Shown here piece by piece: positions 53,204 through 64,000 of a DNA stretch of 64,000 nt (within the stretch, counting starts at the first letter, position 1; each line of letters opens with the position of its first letter). The translations under genes were made by a program, and so were the position numbers. The notes below the pieces were generated by a model. It had not been told where the DNA came from and did no database searches. It saw only the letters and a program-made list of their open reading frames with translations. The DNA comes from Cryoendolithus antarcticus (lineage: Eukaryota > Ascomycota > Dothideomycetes > Cladosporiales > Cladosporiaceae). The DNA lies in assembly GCA_002077065.1 (NCBI GenBank), contig NAJO01000003.1, positions 62,001-126,000 on the forward strand. Direction: 5' to 3'.

Positions 53204-55413
53204 ATGGACAGATCGATGGGCAACGGCTACGAATTTGCGCACGGTCGTCTGGCATGTCAGCCTTGTCAGAGGAAGAAGATCAAGTGTGACAGAGTCAGTG
53301 AGGAGATCAAAGCCAAGTATTTCTCAAGCTGACTTGTTGACAGACTGGTCCAGTGTGCGGGCAATGCATCAAGTCGAACTTGCATTGCGTGCCCAGCTCG
53401 CGCAAGCAACGTGTACGACATGCGGGTAAGCGGGCAGTCGACGGTGAACTCCGAAGTCGCATCTCGAAGCTTGAGAGTCTTGTGGAAAGTCTCAGCGGTG
53501 AAGGTGGTTCCGGCAATGCTGGACTGGAGCCTGAGGCCCCAGAGCAGCGCGAGCTGGACTGTGCCCAAGACAAGCCAGACGCGCCACCAGCCGTGAATCG
53601 TTTCGTTGCGAGCTCCTTCTGGTCTGTGCTGTCGACAGAAGTGCAAGGTCTGCGCGATGCTCTCGAGGACGATAACGACGGCGACACGCCGGAGTCTGGA
53701 TCGAAAGACATGGTATCGCCATCGGGAACGACAGCCAACCCATCGCCCTCTCTGGAGTATGACATGCTCGTCTGTCCGCCGGGTCGTGTATATGTTATGC
53801 CTGGAGCCTTGCAAGATCTACCACCGGAAACGAGCGATGCGCTGTTCCATGCATTTATGGATGGTGTAGAGCGAATTCTCAAGATCTTCAATCGACCGAC
53901 ATTGAGTGCCTTCATGCTTCACGGTGCTGACTACCTTGGTCAGAGTCCGGAATCGCCGTCCAATCTTGCCCTGAAACGTATAGTGTGGTTCGGCGCTGTG
54001 ACGGCTATGAGTGATCAGGAATGTCTGAAGATGCTTGGGAAGTCGCGAATAGAAGCTCTTGATCACCATCGGCGTCTAGTGGATATCTCGCTTGCTCAAG
54101 CCGAGCTACTCAACACCACAGACTTCGCGCTGTTACAAGGCTTCTGCACATACCTTGTAAGCGGCTCTCTCATCGACGCCTTTGCACAAAAGGCTGTATG
54201 GACCGGACTGACAGTGCAATAGACCTGCGCACGTGCTAGCGATTCTTCAAGACGCATCTGGACGTTGACTGCCGTTCTGGTGCGCCTGGCAGCAGCGACA
54301 GGGATGTATCACGAAGACTCTTCTCGTTCGCCCTTCGATCGAGAACTTCGTCGACGCCTATTCCATCGCATACGATATCTCGATGTGTTCCTGGCAACCG
54401 ATAGAGGCAGTCGCCCGCTTATCGCTACTAGCGACTATAGTGTGCCTTTCCCGCATGCCAATAATGACGATTGGGATGAGCAGTCCGAAAAGATCCCCCA
54501 CTACACCGAATGTCACACCGAGATGTCATTCGCCTTAATGGCATTCACAGCTGTATCGGTCGGGGATAGTCTGTCCCATGTCGACGTACAACCGAGTGGA
54601 ACGACGTGGGAACTTCGTCACAAGGTCGCCCTCGACTTTGATGCCGAGATTCGTAACAAGTACATGCAGTATTGCGATGTCTCGGATCCTTTCCAGCGCT
54701 TTCTCCAAATCACTGGGAGTTCGATCAGTGCGAGTTGTATCCTGCGTGCTCTGAGACCACTGCAAGTCTCAACGACGTTCACGCCGCCTCGCCTGGATTC
54801 TAACTTCGTGTTACAAGCTGCAATCGACAATCTGAGAGCGTCCGAACGCATGTACGAGGATCCGGAAGCTGAGAGGTGGAGATGGATGATCTGGGTGCAG
54901 TGGATCCCGGTCGCTGTTGCGCTTGCGGGTCTTTGCTCTGTCCGAGGCACGCCTTTGGCTGAACAAGCATGGTACTACGTGGACCGACAATATGCTCGGT
55001 GGGAGCCTCTCATTGCAGACAGCAAGGAAGGGATGCTCTGGACGCCAATTGAGAGGCTCTACCGTAAAGCGCTGAATTACCGCAATGCGGGCAGCTGGAG
55101 GCCAGTCTCTACGGACAAGCCAATGGAGCTGGACCCTTCTCTGCAGAAGATGACGATGAACGAGACAGTACCTGCCACCGCTGGAGCCCCTCCAGCAACA
55201 ATGTCCGGTACACAGTCAATGTCTTTTACACCCACTATGATGACCAATGGAGCGTCCGAAGCGCTGGACTACATGGGCCAGCCCGGCGCATGGGATACGT
55301 TCTCCATCGACCCAAGTTGGGGCGACTGGGAACAGATCATGACCGACTTCGCTGGCCCCAACGACCAGCTAGAAAATACATTCTTCTTCCCCAATATGAC
55401 AACCTTCCAATAG
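53204..55413 (+). CDS. Zn2Cys6 transcription factor with fungal-specific domain
   Basis: Three exons, 53204-53293, 53344-54156 and 54223-55413 (introns of 50 and 66 nt, phase 0), give 697 aa. The binuclear cluster CQPCQRKKIKCDR-TGPVCGQC...C spans residues 18 to about 45 and is completed by the first splice junction. A basic linker and a short coiled-coil (LRSRISKLESLVESLSG) follow. The middle-homology domain (Fungal_trans type) covers about 170-550, with FDRELRRRLFHRIRYLDVFLA, and the acidic/Ser-Thr end is a possible activation region. It lies upstream of the APC permease on the same strand. A regulator-transporter link is plausible but unproven. Confidence 0.9.
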
Positions 55414-56225
55414 CATAAGCCTGGACTTATGGGGGACGGATAGGAGGATGCCATGTGGCCCACCGGGGGTCTAATCCGTGGGAGACAGCAGATGCCAGGT
55501 CGAGCGAAGGTTACAGATGAAGGTGTCCGATGTGACGATATATAATGACAGATACCCCCCTCAATCAGTTCACACTGCAACGCGCATGATATCGGGACAA
55601 GATCCATGGAGAGAACCCGTCCATCACCCTGCGTTGGAAGCATGAAGGTGTATTCTACCGATGCTCAACTCCATCGCTTCGTATCTCGCAGGGCAAGTTC
55701 CCAGCTTCGGCATCTTGATCGAGGTCGGATGTAGATTGCCGTATCGTTGATCTCGAGTTCCCCTTTCATTCTAGCGCATAAGGCACGGCCCGCTTGCTCC
55801 TGCCTCTTATATTGTCTCTCACGTAAATCTGGTATCTCTTATCTCGACCGCACGCCCCTGCGAATCTCAGCGCGAACTCTACGCATCTTGCATGCGTATA
55901 GATGGCGAGGCGTCTATCGATGCGGTAGAACCCTTGCGCGATGTAGATATGTCACTGCAACCTCGGTGAATTTCCATTGGGGCGAGATCACTGTGTGGAC
56001 TCTTGTGAGCTCCAGCTGCGGCGCATCTGGTTGAGAGGTTGAGCATAGCGATGCCGCATCAGTGCCGAGAGGTAGGTCTAGGCATTGGGTGTTTCTGACG
56101 CGGGCGTGTGGAGCGGCAGTGTCGTATCGTCTCGTCTCGGTCTACTATCTCCATCTCTACAAGTGGCGTCGTTTTCTATTCCTTTGTCGCATCTCATTGA
56201 ACTTGACTTTAGCTATCCCGACGCG
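55414..56225. promoter_or_regulatory. Intergenic upstream of APC permease
   Basis: About 810 bases between the regulator stop and the permease start, same strand. It contains the 5' region of the permease gene. I could not single out a CGG-type factor site with confidence. Confidence 0.4.
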
Positions 56226-58024
56226 ATGAGTGTTGACGAGAAGAAGACGGTGGACGACTCGCCGAGATATGAGGCAGGCATTGCGGAAGAGGGCGAGATC
56301 ATCAATGTATCTGGCCACGCCCAAGAGCTCGACCGATCCTTCGGCATGCTTAGCGTGTGTGCTGTAGGTAAGTTGACTTCTCTTTGCTGCCAACATGAAG
56401 TATCGTCCGTGCTGATCAGTACCATGTGACAGGCATTATCTCGAACAACGCCTGGGGTGCCGGCGGCGGCACTCTTGTCATTGCTCTATACAACGGCGGA
56501 GGACCTGGCGTGCTCTACGGACTGCTCGCGGCGGCTTTCTTCTATGCCTTCATCTGCCTTGGACTCGCCGAGCTGGCATCCGCGATACCATCGTCTGCGA
56601 ATGTTTACCACTGGGCGTCCGTGACCGGTGGCCCGAAATATGGTCGCGTACTGTCATGGTACGGCGGCTGGTTCAATGGTGAGTAAAACTATAGGCACGT
56701 GGACGTCATGGAGTACTCTGATCATCTGCCAGGCATTGCATGGGTCTTCGGCGCTGCTGCAGTCACACTGCCTGGCGCGAACGTCGCCATAGCTGTTTAT
56801 GCACTGTATCATCCGGAATATGTGCCAGAGCGATGGCACGTCTTCGTAAGTCTTGCAACATCTCATCGTAGATACCACAATGCTGACCACATCTTCAAGA
56901 TCGCCTATCTAGGCATCACAGCCATTGATGGCTCCCTCGTCCTCTTTGGCCAAAAATACCTTGCCCGCGCTGCCTCGGCGTGTGGCATGCTCTGCATGCT
57001 CATCGTCTTTATTTCGACAATGGTCTGCGCCATCATGCCCTCTCGCACTGGCGCCGGCTATGCAAACAACTCGTTTGTCTGGTCCGACTTCCAGAACCTT
57101 ACAGGCTGGTCAAGCAATGGCTTCGTCTTCCTGATGGGCATGCTGAACGGCGCTTTCACGGTCGGCACCCCTGATGGCGTCTGCCACATGTGCGAAGAGA
57201 TGCCTAATCCACGCGTGAACGTTCCCAAAGGAATCGCAGCCCAGATCATCATTGGCCTCCTATCGACATTCTGCTTCTTCACCGCCATCCTTTACAGCAT
57301 CACCTCCCTAGACGACGTTTTCGCGACGAACATCGTCTCTCTCCCCCTAGCGGCGATCTACCAACAAGCCACCCGCTCCAACGCCGGCACCACAGCTCTC
57401 CTAATCCTCTTCTTGATCAACTTCCTGATCACCATTCCAGGCTGTCAAGTAGTCTGCGGCCGCATGCTGTGGACGCTAGCTCGCGACGACGCGACACCCG
57501 CATCGCACTGGCTCCGTAAGGTGAGCCCACGCTGGAAGAACCCATTCAACGCCCAGCTCGTCGTCATCGCGGGGATTCTGGTGCTAGGGTGCGTCTACAT
57601 TGGCAGTGCGACGGCTTTCAACGCCATCGTTGGCTCTTTCGCGATCATGACGACGCTGTCCTACCTCTCTGCTCTGCTGCCTCACCTGTTGACCAGAAGG
57701 AAGAACATCAAGCCAGGACCTTTCTGGATGCCGAGTCCCTGGGGCGAGATTGCTTTGGGAGTTGCGAGCACGTATATCATTGTGTTCAATGTGATCTACT
57801 GCTTTCCGTTCTCGATGCCGGTCACGGCGTTGGGGATGAATTATGCTAGTGTCATGGTTGGTGGGATTACGGTGTTGTTAACCGGGTGGTATCTGTGGAA
57901 ACGGAAGCATGGGTATGTTGGACCACAAGTGGCGTTGGATGCGCGCGATGATATTGTAGTGGGCATTGTGGGCGGTGGCAAGAGTGAAGAGGAAGGGAGG
58001 AGGAGGAGGAGTCTGCTGCGCTGA
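56226..58024 (+). CDS. APC-family amino acid/choline/GABA permease
   Basis: Four exons, 56226-56367, 56433-56678, 56733-56845 and 56900-58024 (introns of 65, 54 and 54 nt), give 541 aa. The acidic cytosolic head ends in ELDRSFGMLSVCAVGIISNNAWG, typical of the fungal ACT permease group. Twelve helices follow, including AFFYAFICLGLAELASAIPSS (conserved motif with E), the YHWASVTGGPKYG loop, VCGRMLWTLARDDATP, and the C-terminal W-Y-L-W-K-RKHG. Relatives such as Hnm1 (choline) and Uga4 (GABA) share this layout; the substrate cannot be chosen. Junctions are supported by FNGIAWVFG and WHVFIAYLG. Confidence 0.92.
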
Positions 58025-58103
58025 GGTGAGCACGTGATAGTCGCGCGTGATGTAAAGGGTTGCATAAATGTACACTGATGCTACACTCGCGCCTCGGATG
58101 CCG

Positions 58104-58930
58104 CTACTTGATCTTCTTCGCCTTCAACTTGATGGTCTCTCCGTTCACGAAGATGCCCTTCCCCTTATACGGCTCAGGTTTCCGCCACGCCCTGATCTCA
58201 GCCGCGAATTGCATCACTACTTCTCTCTCAGTGCCCTCCAACAGGATTCTCGTTGGCTGCGGCGTGCTGGCCTTCACTCCGACAGGTATACCCAGCTCGA
58301 TTGGATGCGAGTAACCGACTTTGAGCGACACGAATTTCTGCCCATCGTACGCCGGTGACTTCGTAATGGCTTTATTTTCGACCGTAGCTCGGTAGCCTAC
58401 GCCCACGAGCCGGAGGATTGCGGTGTGGCCTTCACTCACGCCGAGAATGTGATTTGCTAGGTAGGCTCTCACTGTGCCTGTGTCACCTGTTAGTCGAACT
58501 CCCTCATCCCTACATTCGTGCCAGTCAGCAACTGACCCCACATCTCCCTCTGCTTCCTCTCATCCGCATCCTGGATCCTCAGCGTGCGCGTCCGCTTCTC
58601 CTCATCCACCTCGATACTCATATAGCTTGGTATACTGAGTGACAACTTTCCCTGAGGACCGGTGATCTCAACGGAGCTGCCTGCGGCATTTCGAGGTGAT
58701 GTTCGGCTTGCGGAGGTGACGGAAGTGGGCGTGATTGTGAAGGTGACGTCTGGGGGCAGCGAGAGGGGCGCACTGCCGATTTTGGAGCGGACGGGGGTGG
58801 TGGTGCTGAAGTTCGAGCGTTGGGCGAGGCAGGGTGCGAGGAAGGTCGGAACGGTGAGGGGGCTTGTCCGGGCGGGTATGAAGGCAGACCAAAGAGCGCG
58901 GGAGGTGAGTGCGCAGTGATGGGAGGCCAT
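58104..58930 (-). CDS. MRPL6: Mitochondrial ribosomal protein uL6m
   Basis: Exon 1 is 58930-58537 and exon 2 58477-58104 (59-nt intron, GTCAGT donor, phase 1), giving 255 aa. It has an Arg/Ser-rich presequence ending near SNFSTTTPVRSKIG. The two L6 repeats follow: SSVEITGPQGKLSLSI, then REMWGTVRAYLANHILGVSEG, LVGVGYRATVE and KVGYSHPIELGIP. The C-terminal GKGIFVNGETIKLKAKK is the L6 signature region. It is a large-subunit protein near the stalk base. It is convergent with the permease (79 bases between stops) and divergent from KAR5. Confidence 0.93.
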
Positions 58931-59373
58931 GATGGTGTCGATCTGGGTGTTGAGGTTGATCGGCGAGTATGGAAACGAAGTCCAATGGTGAAGTGTGATC
59001 CTGTCCTACTTTCGTGTCGGGAGAAAGTTTGTCCGTATATCTGTCCGCTCGCACTTCATCTCGTCTCTCGACGCGTCTTCAACCCAACGATAACATCAAC
59101 CGTGTGCTCTCACATGCAACGACGCAGCTTCACTTCTTTCAATGAACGTCCAACCTCTCACATGTTCAACACAGGTGATGAGTGGGACCTGCATGAGCAC
59201 ATGCAAGCATTGAGATGCTGCCTGTTGGGCTACAGATATGTCGGTTTACTGCAACGATCGACTGCACACTCATCAACATTTGGTACTTGATATTGACTTT
59301 GAGCTAACAGTGCGACGACGACGACGACGATCAGAAAGCGCCATACGCCGAGGTCTGCTCGATCAACATTGCG
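58931..59373. promoter_or_regulatory. Divergent intergenic region MRPL6/KAR5 with CGA microsatellite
   Basis: About 440 bases between divergent start codons. A CGA/GAC triplet run lies near 59312-59330. No gene supported. Confidence 0.5.
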
Positions 59374-61311
59374 ATGTTATTGACACTCCTAGCGCTTGGC
59401 TGCTATGCCTCATACTTGGTGCAGTGTAGCCAAGCTGCACTTCTCTCTGATCAGGGTGGTCAGTATGGTCGGTGCAAGTTGAGTCTTACATTGTTGCGCT
59501 TGAGCTGACGCAGTCTAGACATCTCTCGATCTTTCATGCGCCACAACAATCCCAGCATCGACTACGACCGCTACCTGGGAGATGGCTCTTATGTACCTGA
59601 CTCCCTCAAGCGCGCCCTGCAAACCTTCAAGTCCGTGGAGACGCTGCCATCTTGCAACAAGATGGCCGCTTCTGCACTTCTCCACTCATGCGCCTCCATG
59701 GACACCACTGCCGAAGCTGAAGACAATACCAACCCTAGAGGACCTGACACTGTTCTCGATGAGGCGAAGTCAATCTTTGCCACCCGCTTTGCCATTTGCG
59801 AGATCGCGGAGGTCAAGGCAGCTTTCCCTCCGGAATGCACAGCATTCATCCCCACCGAGCAAAACGCCAAGAAGAAGGGCTTCCTCGGTAAGCTCACCGC
59901 TCAAGGTCCCTTTCATTCGACTGTCAACTACCCAGTGTACGAAGCTACCACTGGTCGCGATTTGGATATCTGTCGTAGCGCACTGGAGACTCGTGCCCAA
60001 TGGTGGACCAGCTATTCAAACTCCCGCCAAAATGCAGTCAGCCTCTGTCATGCCGTTCGCGGCGAGGTCGAGAAGGATGAGCAGCTTCACTTGCACAAGA
60101 TCCTTGCTGAGACTACTGCTGATCTGGGCGAGACTCTACGCCAATCGAAGCAGGAGGCTGAAGATGCCACGCAGGCGTTTCACGATTTGGTCATCAATGT
60201 CAGGCAGTTCCACTTCGATCTCACGGCCGAAGATGAGCTCATGCAGGCCAAAGTCAAGCAGCTGTGGGATGACTTCAGCGGGACGATGCACGATGGCGTC
60301 GAGGACTTGATGCAAGGCATGCGCAAGCTCGCCGACAGTGTTCACAACACCGATGTCCAGGTTGCCACTTCCGGAAGGACTACTCTCGCCACTATGGACG
60401 AGGTCCTGGCAGCGATCAATGGCCTCGCTCAACAGCATCAACAGGAGCTTGCCCTAGTGTCAACCGAAGCCAAGACCATCCGCGAGCAGATGCAATTCGC
60501 CAACGAGCTCTTTCAACAAAACGTCATTCAGAGCATCTACTCCATTACACGCGACCTGGAACTCTCCAACAACTTCGTCCAAGCCACGCAGCAGCGCGTG
60601 CGCAACCTGCAGCTCGACGTCGCCAGTACTTCGGAGCTTACGATGGTACTGGTGACGCAGATGCATAGCTTGACTAGTCAAGTGCAGAATCTGCGTGGCG
60701 ATCATCATGAGCTCAGGAAGATGGCTAACGATACCATGGCACTTACTGCGCAGTCGAGGCTAGATGCTGAGAGTGCGCAGAAGGCGTGGGCTGAGGTCAT
60801 GGGCTCCTTCAGCAGTCTTGGCGACCTGTTTGCATGTTTGTCTTCGGCTGGGTGGTACTTGCTCGGTCTCGCTGGCATGACTTTTATAATCGCCGTCCTC
60901 TGGACTGTACCTGGCAGCATGGCCACGGTGCTCAACATCATAGCCAACGGAGTGCATCTCACATGCCAGCACCTCTTGAGCATGCTATGTCTCGCCATAC
61001 TAGTCGGCTACCTGATTTACGTGGAGTCACCCACCCACATGGCGGATCGCTGGCAGAATGATGGCATCCTGGATCACGAGAAAGTGCTGCTCGCGGTGTT
61101 CTGCGCTATTGTCTTGGGTGCTTGGACGGTGGGGCTGGCTAAGCGCTGCTTCACTCGTTCATCGACAGATGGGACTGAGGGTGAGCTGGAGGGCCTGCCC
61201 ACTTCAACGAAGTCGGGTGGTAGCATGGGCGGGATCGACGAGAAGCGTGGGCTGTGGTTCAATGACCCGAAGGCGTTTCGGGAGGTGGCTGGAAGTAGGT
61301 CCGTGGTTTGA
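59374..61311 (+). CDS. KAR5: Nuclear fusion (karyogamy) protein Kar5/Tht1 type
   Basis: Exon 1 is 59374-59458 and exon 2 59519-61311 (60-nt intron, GTCAGT donor, phase 1), giving 625 aa. Exon 1 adds a signal peptide (MLLTLLALGCYASYLVQC) that the long ORF alone lacks. The lumenal Cys-rich domain fits Kar5/GEX1: FKSVETLPSCNKMAASALLHSC, FAICEIAEV, PPEC, DICRSALETRAQWWTSYSNS, VSLC. A long coiled-coil (about 230-450) follows, then hydrophobic segments near 465-485, 495-520 and 550-570. Kar5 is an ER/nuclear-envelope protein for fusion of nuclear membranes after mating. Its presence suggests a sexual cycle or its relic. Confidence 0.88.
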
Positions 61312-61636
61312 GCCGTGGTGGAGAAGTGGACTTCAGCGACGCTGCTGGGATGACATGATGCATTGGAGGGCTTCGGAGGTTTCATGGATTTGGACGGGAG
61401 GCGAGCTTAGGCAACCTGGCAGACAGCTCTTTTGCTCACTTCGGTCGAGATTTAGCTCTTGCGCAACAGGATATCGCAGTGGCGAAGTCGATTGCTAGCT
61501 AGGTACAAACATCACTGCAAGCAACTGGGTGTGATCTTGACCTACTTCCCGTGATTGATCTTCGTATGTGCTCTACACCTATATATGTATAGGTGCTAGA
61601 CATGCGATTTACGTCCATAGATCCGGCGTCTCATGT
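61312..61636. other. Convergent intergenic KAR5/ICP55
   Basis: About 325 bases between convergent stops. An AT-rich TATATATGTATAG stretch near 61582. No gene. Confidence 0.5.
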
Positions 61637-63231
61637 TTACGCCCTCAGCCCCTCGATTTCATTCACCTCCTTGACCGCCGTGCCTGTCAACACCTCCTCT
61701 ACCTCTTGGCCTACCACTATGCTGTCTTCGACTCTGACGGCCAGGCCTCTAAACTGTTTCGGCCACCTCTCATCATCAGGCACGTAGATCCCTGGCTCGA
61801 CGGTGACGCACATGCCTTTTTTCAGCTTCCCCGTCCTCGGGTACCCTGGCGCGTCATGTACATCTAATCCTATGAAGTGGCCCACGTGATGCGGAAAGAG
61901 CAAATCTAAGCCAGAAGACGACAAGTCGAAGCCGAGATCTTTCAGTCCCGACGTGAGCAGCGACTCAGTCGTACTGTGCAGTCCATCCAGCGAAGTGCCC
62001 GAAGACTCCCGACAAAGCGCAATGACTTTCTTCTGCACTCCAAGCACCATAGCATACAGCTCGAGTTGCGCCAGGCTAAACCTCCCATTCACCGGAAACA
62101 CCCTCGTGATATCCGCAATATACCCCCCATAAGCGCCCCCAGCATCTACCAGCACCGTCCTCCCCTCCCTCAACAACGCATCATTCCGCGTATAATGTAT
62201 ACTCAGGCCATTCTTCCCACCCGCGACGACGGGCACGTAGGCTTCTCCGTCTAAGCCTGCGGAGCGGTAGCCGTAGGAGAGGTCGGCCCAGAGCTGGGCT
62301 TCGGAGTGTTGCGGGCGGGACATAGCTGCTGTGAGGACTTCGCCTGAGATTGCGCCGGCGCGGCGGAGGTTGGTGAGTTCGGATGAGGATTTGATGATGC
62401 GGAGGTCGTTCATCAAGGGTCGCAAAGGACGGACGGTGGAGGAGGCGAGGAGGGATTGAAAGCCTTCTACGCCTGTGCCCTTTCCCTGCACTAGCTTCGC
62501 TACGCTACTTCGCCTTCCAACATCGGTGCCGATATCTGTATAGACCTCTTTGGCGCTTGCGATCAAGTCTCGGAGGGTTGAGGTGGAGGACGACGAGGCT
62601 ATGTCGCGGGCTTCGTCGGCGTTGAAGATGTCCTGAGCTGCTTGGAGACCGGAGCGTGCGCCGTCCCAGAGCTCGGCTTTGGGATCTTTGGCGCGGAGGT
62701 GCAGGTGGAAGGTGTATTCTACTGGGGAGGAACCTTTCTCTGTTGGAGAGAGTTTTAGTGGGTGCGAGGGAAGGGAGGTGGGAGGAAGACGGACACGTAC
62801 CGATTATGGCGAGCGCGTCGGGTTCGTTGAAGCCTGAGTATGTTTAGCTTCTTACTACCTCAACATGAGAGATTCAATCGACAAGGCTGCTCACCAGTCA
62901 AGTAGAAGAAGTTCGGATCTTGGTGATATTCGTAGAACACTGCACCGGACTTGTACTTCAACTCATTCGCAGCTAGTATTGCTATGCTATTCTTCGGCAG
63001 CTTCTCGGCCAGTGCTGCCCTTCTATAGTGATACTCCAGCGCCGGTATGCCTGGCGTGAGGTCTGCCGGCGCAATGAGATGCGGATGTGTCTCGTGGATT
63101 GGCTGTCCGAACTGTACCCGCGTTGCGGAGACAAGAGTGCGACAGCATGGTCTGCTGCGAAAGGTGGGCATGGGCTTGCATCTTATCGGTTTTCGTGCTG
63201 CCGCGAAGGGTCGCAATGCTCGCAGTATCAT
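61637..63231 (-). CDS. ICP55: Mitochondrial intermediate cleaving peptidase (Icp55-type aminopeptidase P)
   Basis: Three exons, 63231-62895, 62833-62801 (a 33-nt microexon) and 62739-61637 (introns of 61 nt each, phase 1), give 490 aa. The head is Arg-rich (MILRALRPFAAARK), a presequence. The N-domain has FGQPIHETHPHLI, FFYLTGFNEPDALAII and EKGSSPVEYTFHLH, then AKDPKAELWDGARSG. The pita-bread domain keeps the metal ligands: Asp in VLVDAGG and IADITR, His in HHVGHFIGLDVHD, and the Glu residues in VEPGIYV and VRVEDSI. Icp55 removes a Tyr/Leu/Phe residue after MPP cleavage in mitochondria. The neighbouring sirtuin is divergent. Confidence 0.93.
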
Positions 63232-63604
63232 GGTGATATATGGACGGAGGAGAGGGGGGGCAGCGGGAATCTACAGATGACGTTCGGGGAAGACTCGACT
63301 TCACTCCCGATCTGCAGCCTGCACCACCCTCCTCCGCCACCATCATCGACGTGCATCTCGGGTATGCTCGCGCATGTCCAATGCGTGTTAGCCAGTCAGA
63401 GAGCCTCGAAGGCGTACCAGGCAGCCTTCGAGTCACCTCGCACACCATTAGCCGCGCATGAGCAAACATCTCGCTAATGTACACTTCCCCTCCCCTCTCC
63501 TACAGCTCTCATCCTTCTTCCATAGTCCTCTCTCATCAGCCATCTCAAGACGTGTGCCCCGACGTCACAACGATTTCTCCAATCAACGCCGTCTTCGATC
63601 CAGC
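63232..63604. promoter_or_regulatory. Divergent intergenic region ICP55/sirtuin
   Basis: About 370 bases between divergent start codons of two genes with likely mitochondrial roles, so a shared promoter is possible. A CT-rich tract precedes the sirtuin start (about 63485-63540). No gene. Confidence 0.5.
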
Positions 63605-64000
63605 ATGGCAACCCCTCGCACAGACACAGCTTCCTTTCACGCCTACCTTACCACCCTCCAATACCCCCGCATCGTAGCCCTTTGCGGCGCCGGTCTCTCG
63701 GCCTCGTCCGGTCTTCCAACTTTCCGCGGTGCAGGCGGGTACTGGCGCACTCATGAAGCTACCTCCCTCGCCACGCCAGGAGCCTTCCTCCGCGATGCAG
63801 GCTTAGTATGGCAATTCTACTCCTACCGCCGCCACATGGCCCTCACAGTCAAACCGAACCCAGCCCACTACGCCCTCGCTGAGTTCAGCAGGAAAGTCCC
63901 CGGCTTTCAATGCTTCAGCCAGAACGTTGACGGACTTCACCAACGCGCTGATCACCCAAGAGAAAGTCTCCAGCTCCTGCACGGCACGCTCTTCGAAGTC
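63605..64000 (+). CDS. Sirtuin NAD-dependent deacylase, class III (SIRT5-like), N-terminal part
   Basis: ATG 63605 opens a frame that runs to the window edge (132 aa visible). The Rossmann NAD motif GAGLSASSGLPTFRGAGG begins near residue 28. SLATPGAFLRD, VWQFYSYRR and KPNPAHYAL follow; the Y-x-x-R pattern is that of class III sirtuins (SIRT5), which remove succinyl/malonyl/glutaryl groups. QNVDGLHQRA and LHGTLFEV bring the catalytic His near residue 127. The zinc-binding Cys pairs and the rest of the protein lie beyond the window. Subclass is by motif similarity. Confidence 0.9.
   Translation, partial: MATPRTDTASFHAYLTTLQYPRIVALCGAGLSASSGLPTFRGAGGYWRTHEATSLATPGAFLRDAGLVWQFYSYRRHMALTVKPNPAHYALAEFSRKVPGFQCFSQNVDGLHQRADHPRESLQLLHGTLFEV

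Overview
The window is nuclear DNA of a filamentous ascomycete. Typical signs are short GT-AG introns of about 49-83 nt (one of 214 nt), dense genes on both strands, a Zn2Cys6 regulator, a lysophospholipase, GPI-type surface proteins, a secreted tyrosinase, a Kar5 karyogamy protein and a Dbf4/NimO-type kinase regulator. The style fits Dothideomycetes (capnodialean relatives), but that placement is inference and not a database result. I rebuilt gene models by hand, joining exons wherever donor, acceptor, reading phase and family conservation agreed.

Layout. 1-4.9 kb: end of a short-chain dehydrogenase, then a 1397-aa Rap1 telomere protein. 5.2-7.5 kb (minus): a Q/P-rich protein with a small Cys module, followed by a broken copy of a related last exon. 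7.9-13.5 kb (minus): purine nucleoside permease-type protein, Iks1-like kinase, a small conserved protein, TIM17. 13.8-15 kb: TFB3/MAT1. 15.2-20 kb: a catalytically degenerate pepsin-like membrane protein diverging from an eight-exon Ser/Thr-rich GPI-type protein. 20.9-26.9 kb: phospholipase B, a proline-rich glycine-zipper protein, an MFS transporter. 27.4-33 kb: an alpha/beta-hydrolase-fold protein without its nucleophile, tyrosinase, the Ind1-type Fe-S P-loop protein. 34.1-36.5 kb: a second Q-rich/Cys-module locus with two homologous terminal exons. 36.6-40.4 kb: a four-helix MARVEL-like protein and a YANK/STK32-type kinase. 42.8-49.2 kb: UBC8-type E2, PanB, ATG12, DBF4. 50-52.8 kb: metacaspase and a C3HC zinc-finger protein. 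53.2-58 kb: Zn2Cys6 factor and APC permease. 58.1-64 kb: mitochondrial uL6, Kar5, ICP55, and the start of a SIRT5-like sirtuin.

No secondary-metabolite core enzyme, transposon, CRISPR array, rRNA or tRNA gene was recognised. Most genes are unrelated housekeeping genes. Several share an organelle: TIM17, Ind1, uL6m, ICP55 and probably PanB are mitochondrial. Close divergent pairs (TIM17/TFB3, uL6m/KAR5, ICP55/sirtuin) probably share promoters.

The most unusual feature is a paralogous family of low-complexity Gln/Pro-rich proteins. Each ends in a short Cys module, CPxGxGW...C...RY, and three of the four copies add CxDGRxGHxx...CxxCG. The family sits at two inverted loci about 27 kb apart. Each locus carries an extra downstream copy of the last exon. 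One of these is open throughout except for one in-frame TAG, where both intact homologues have CAG.
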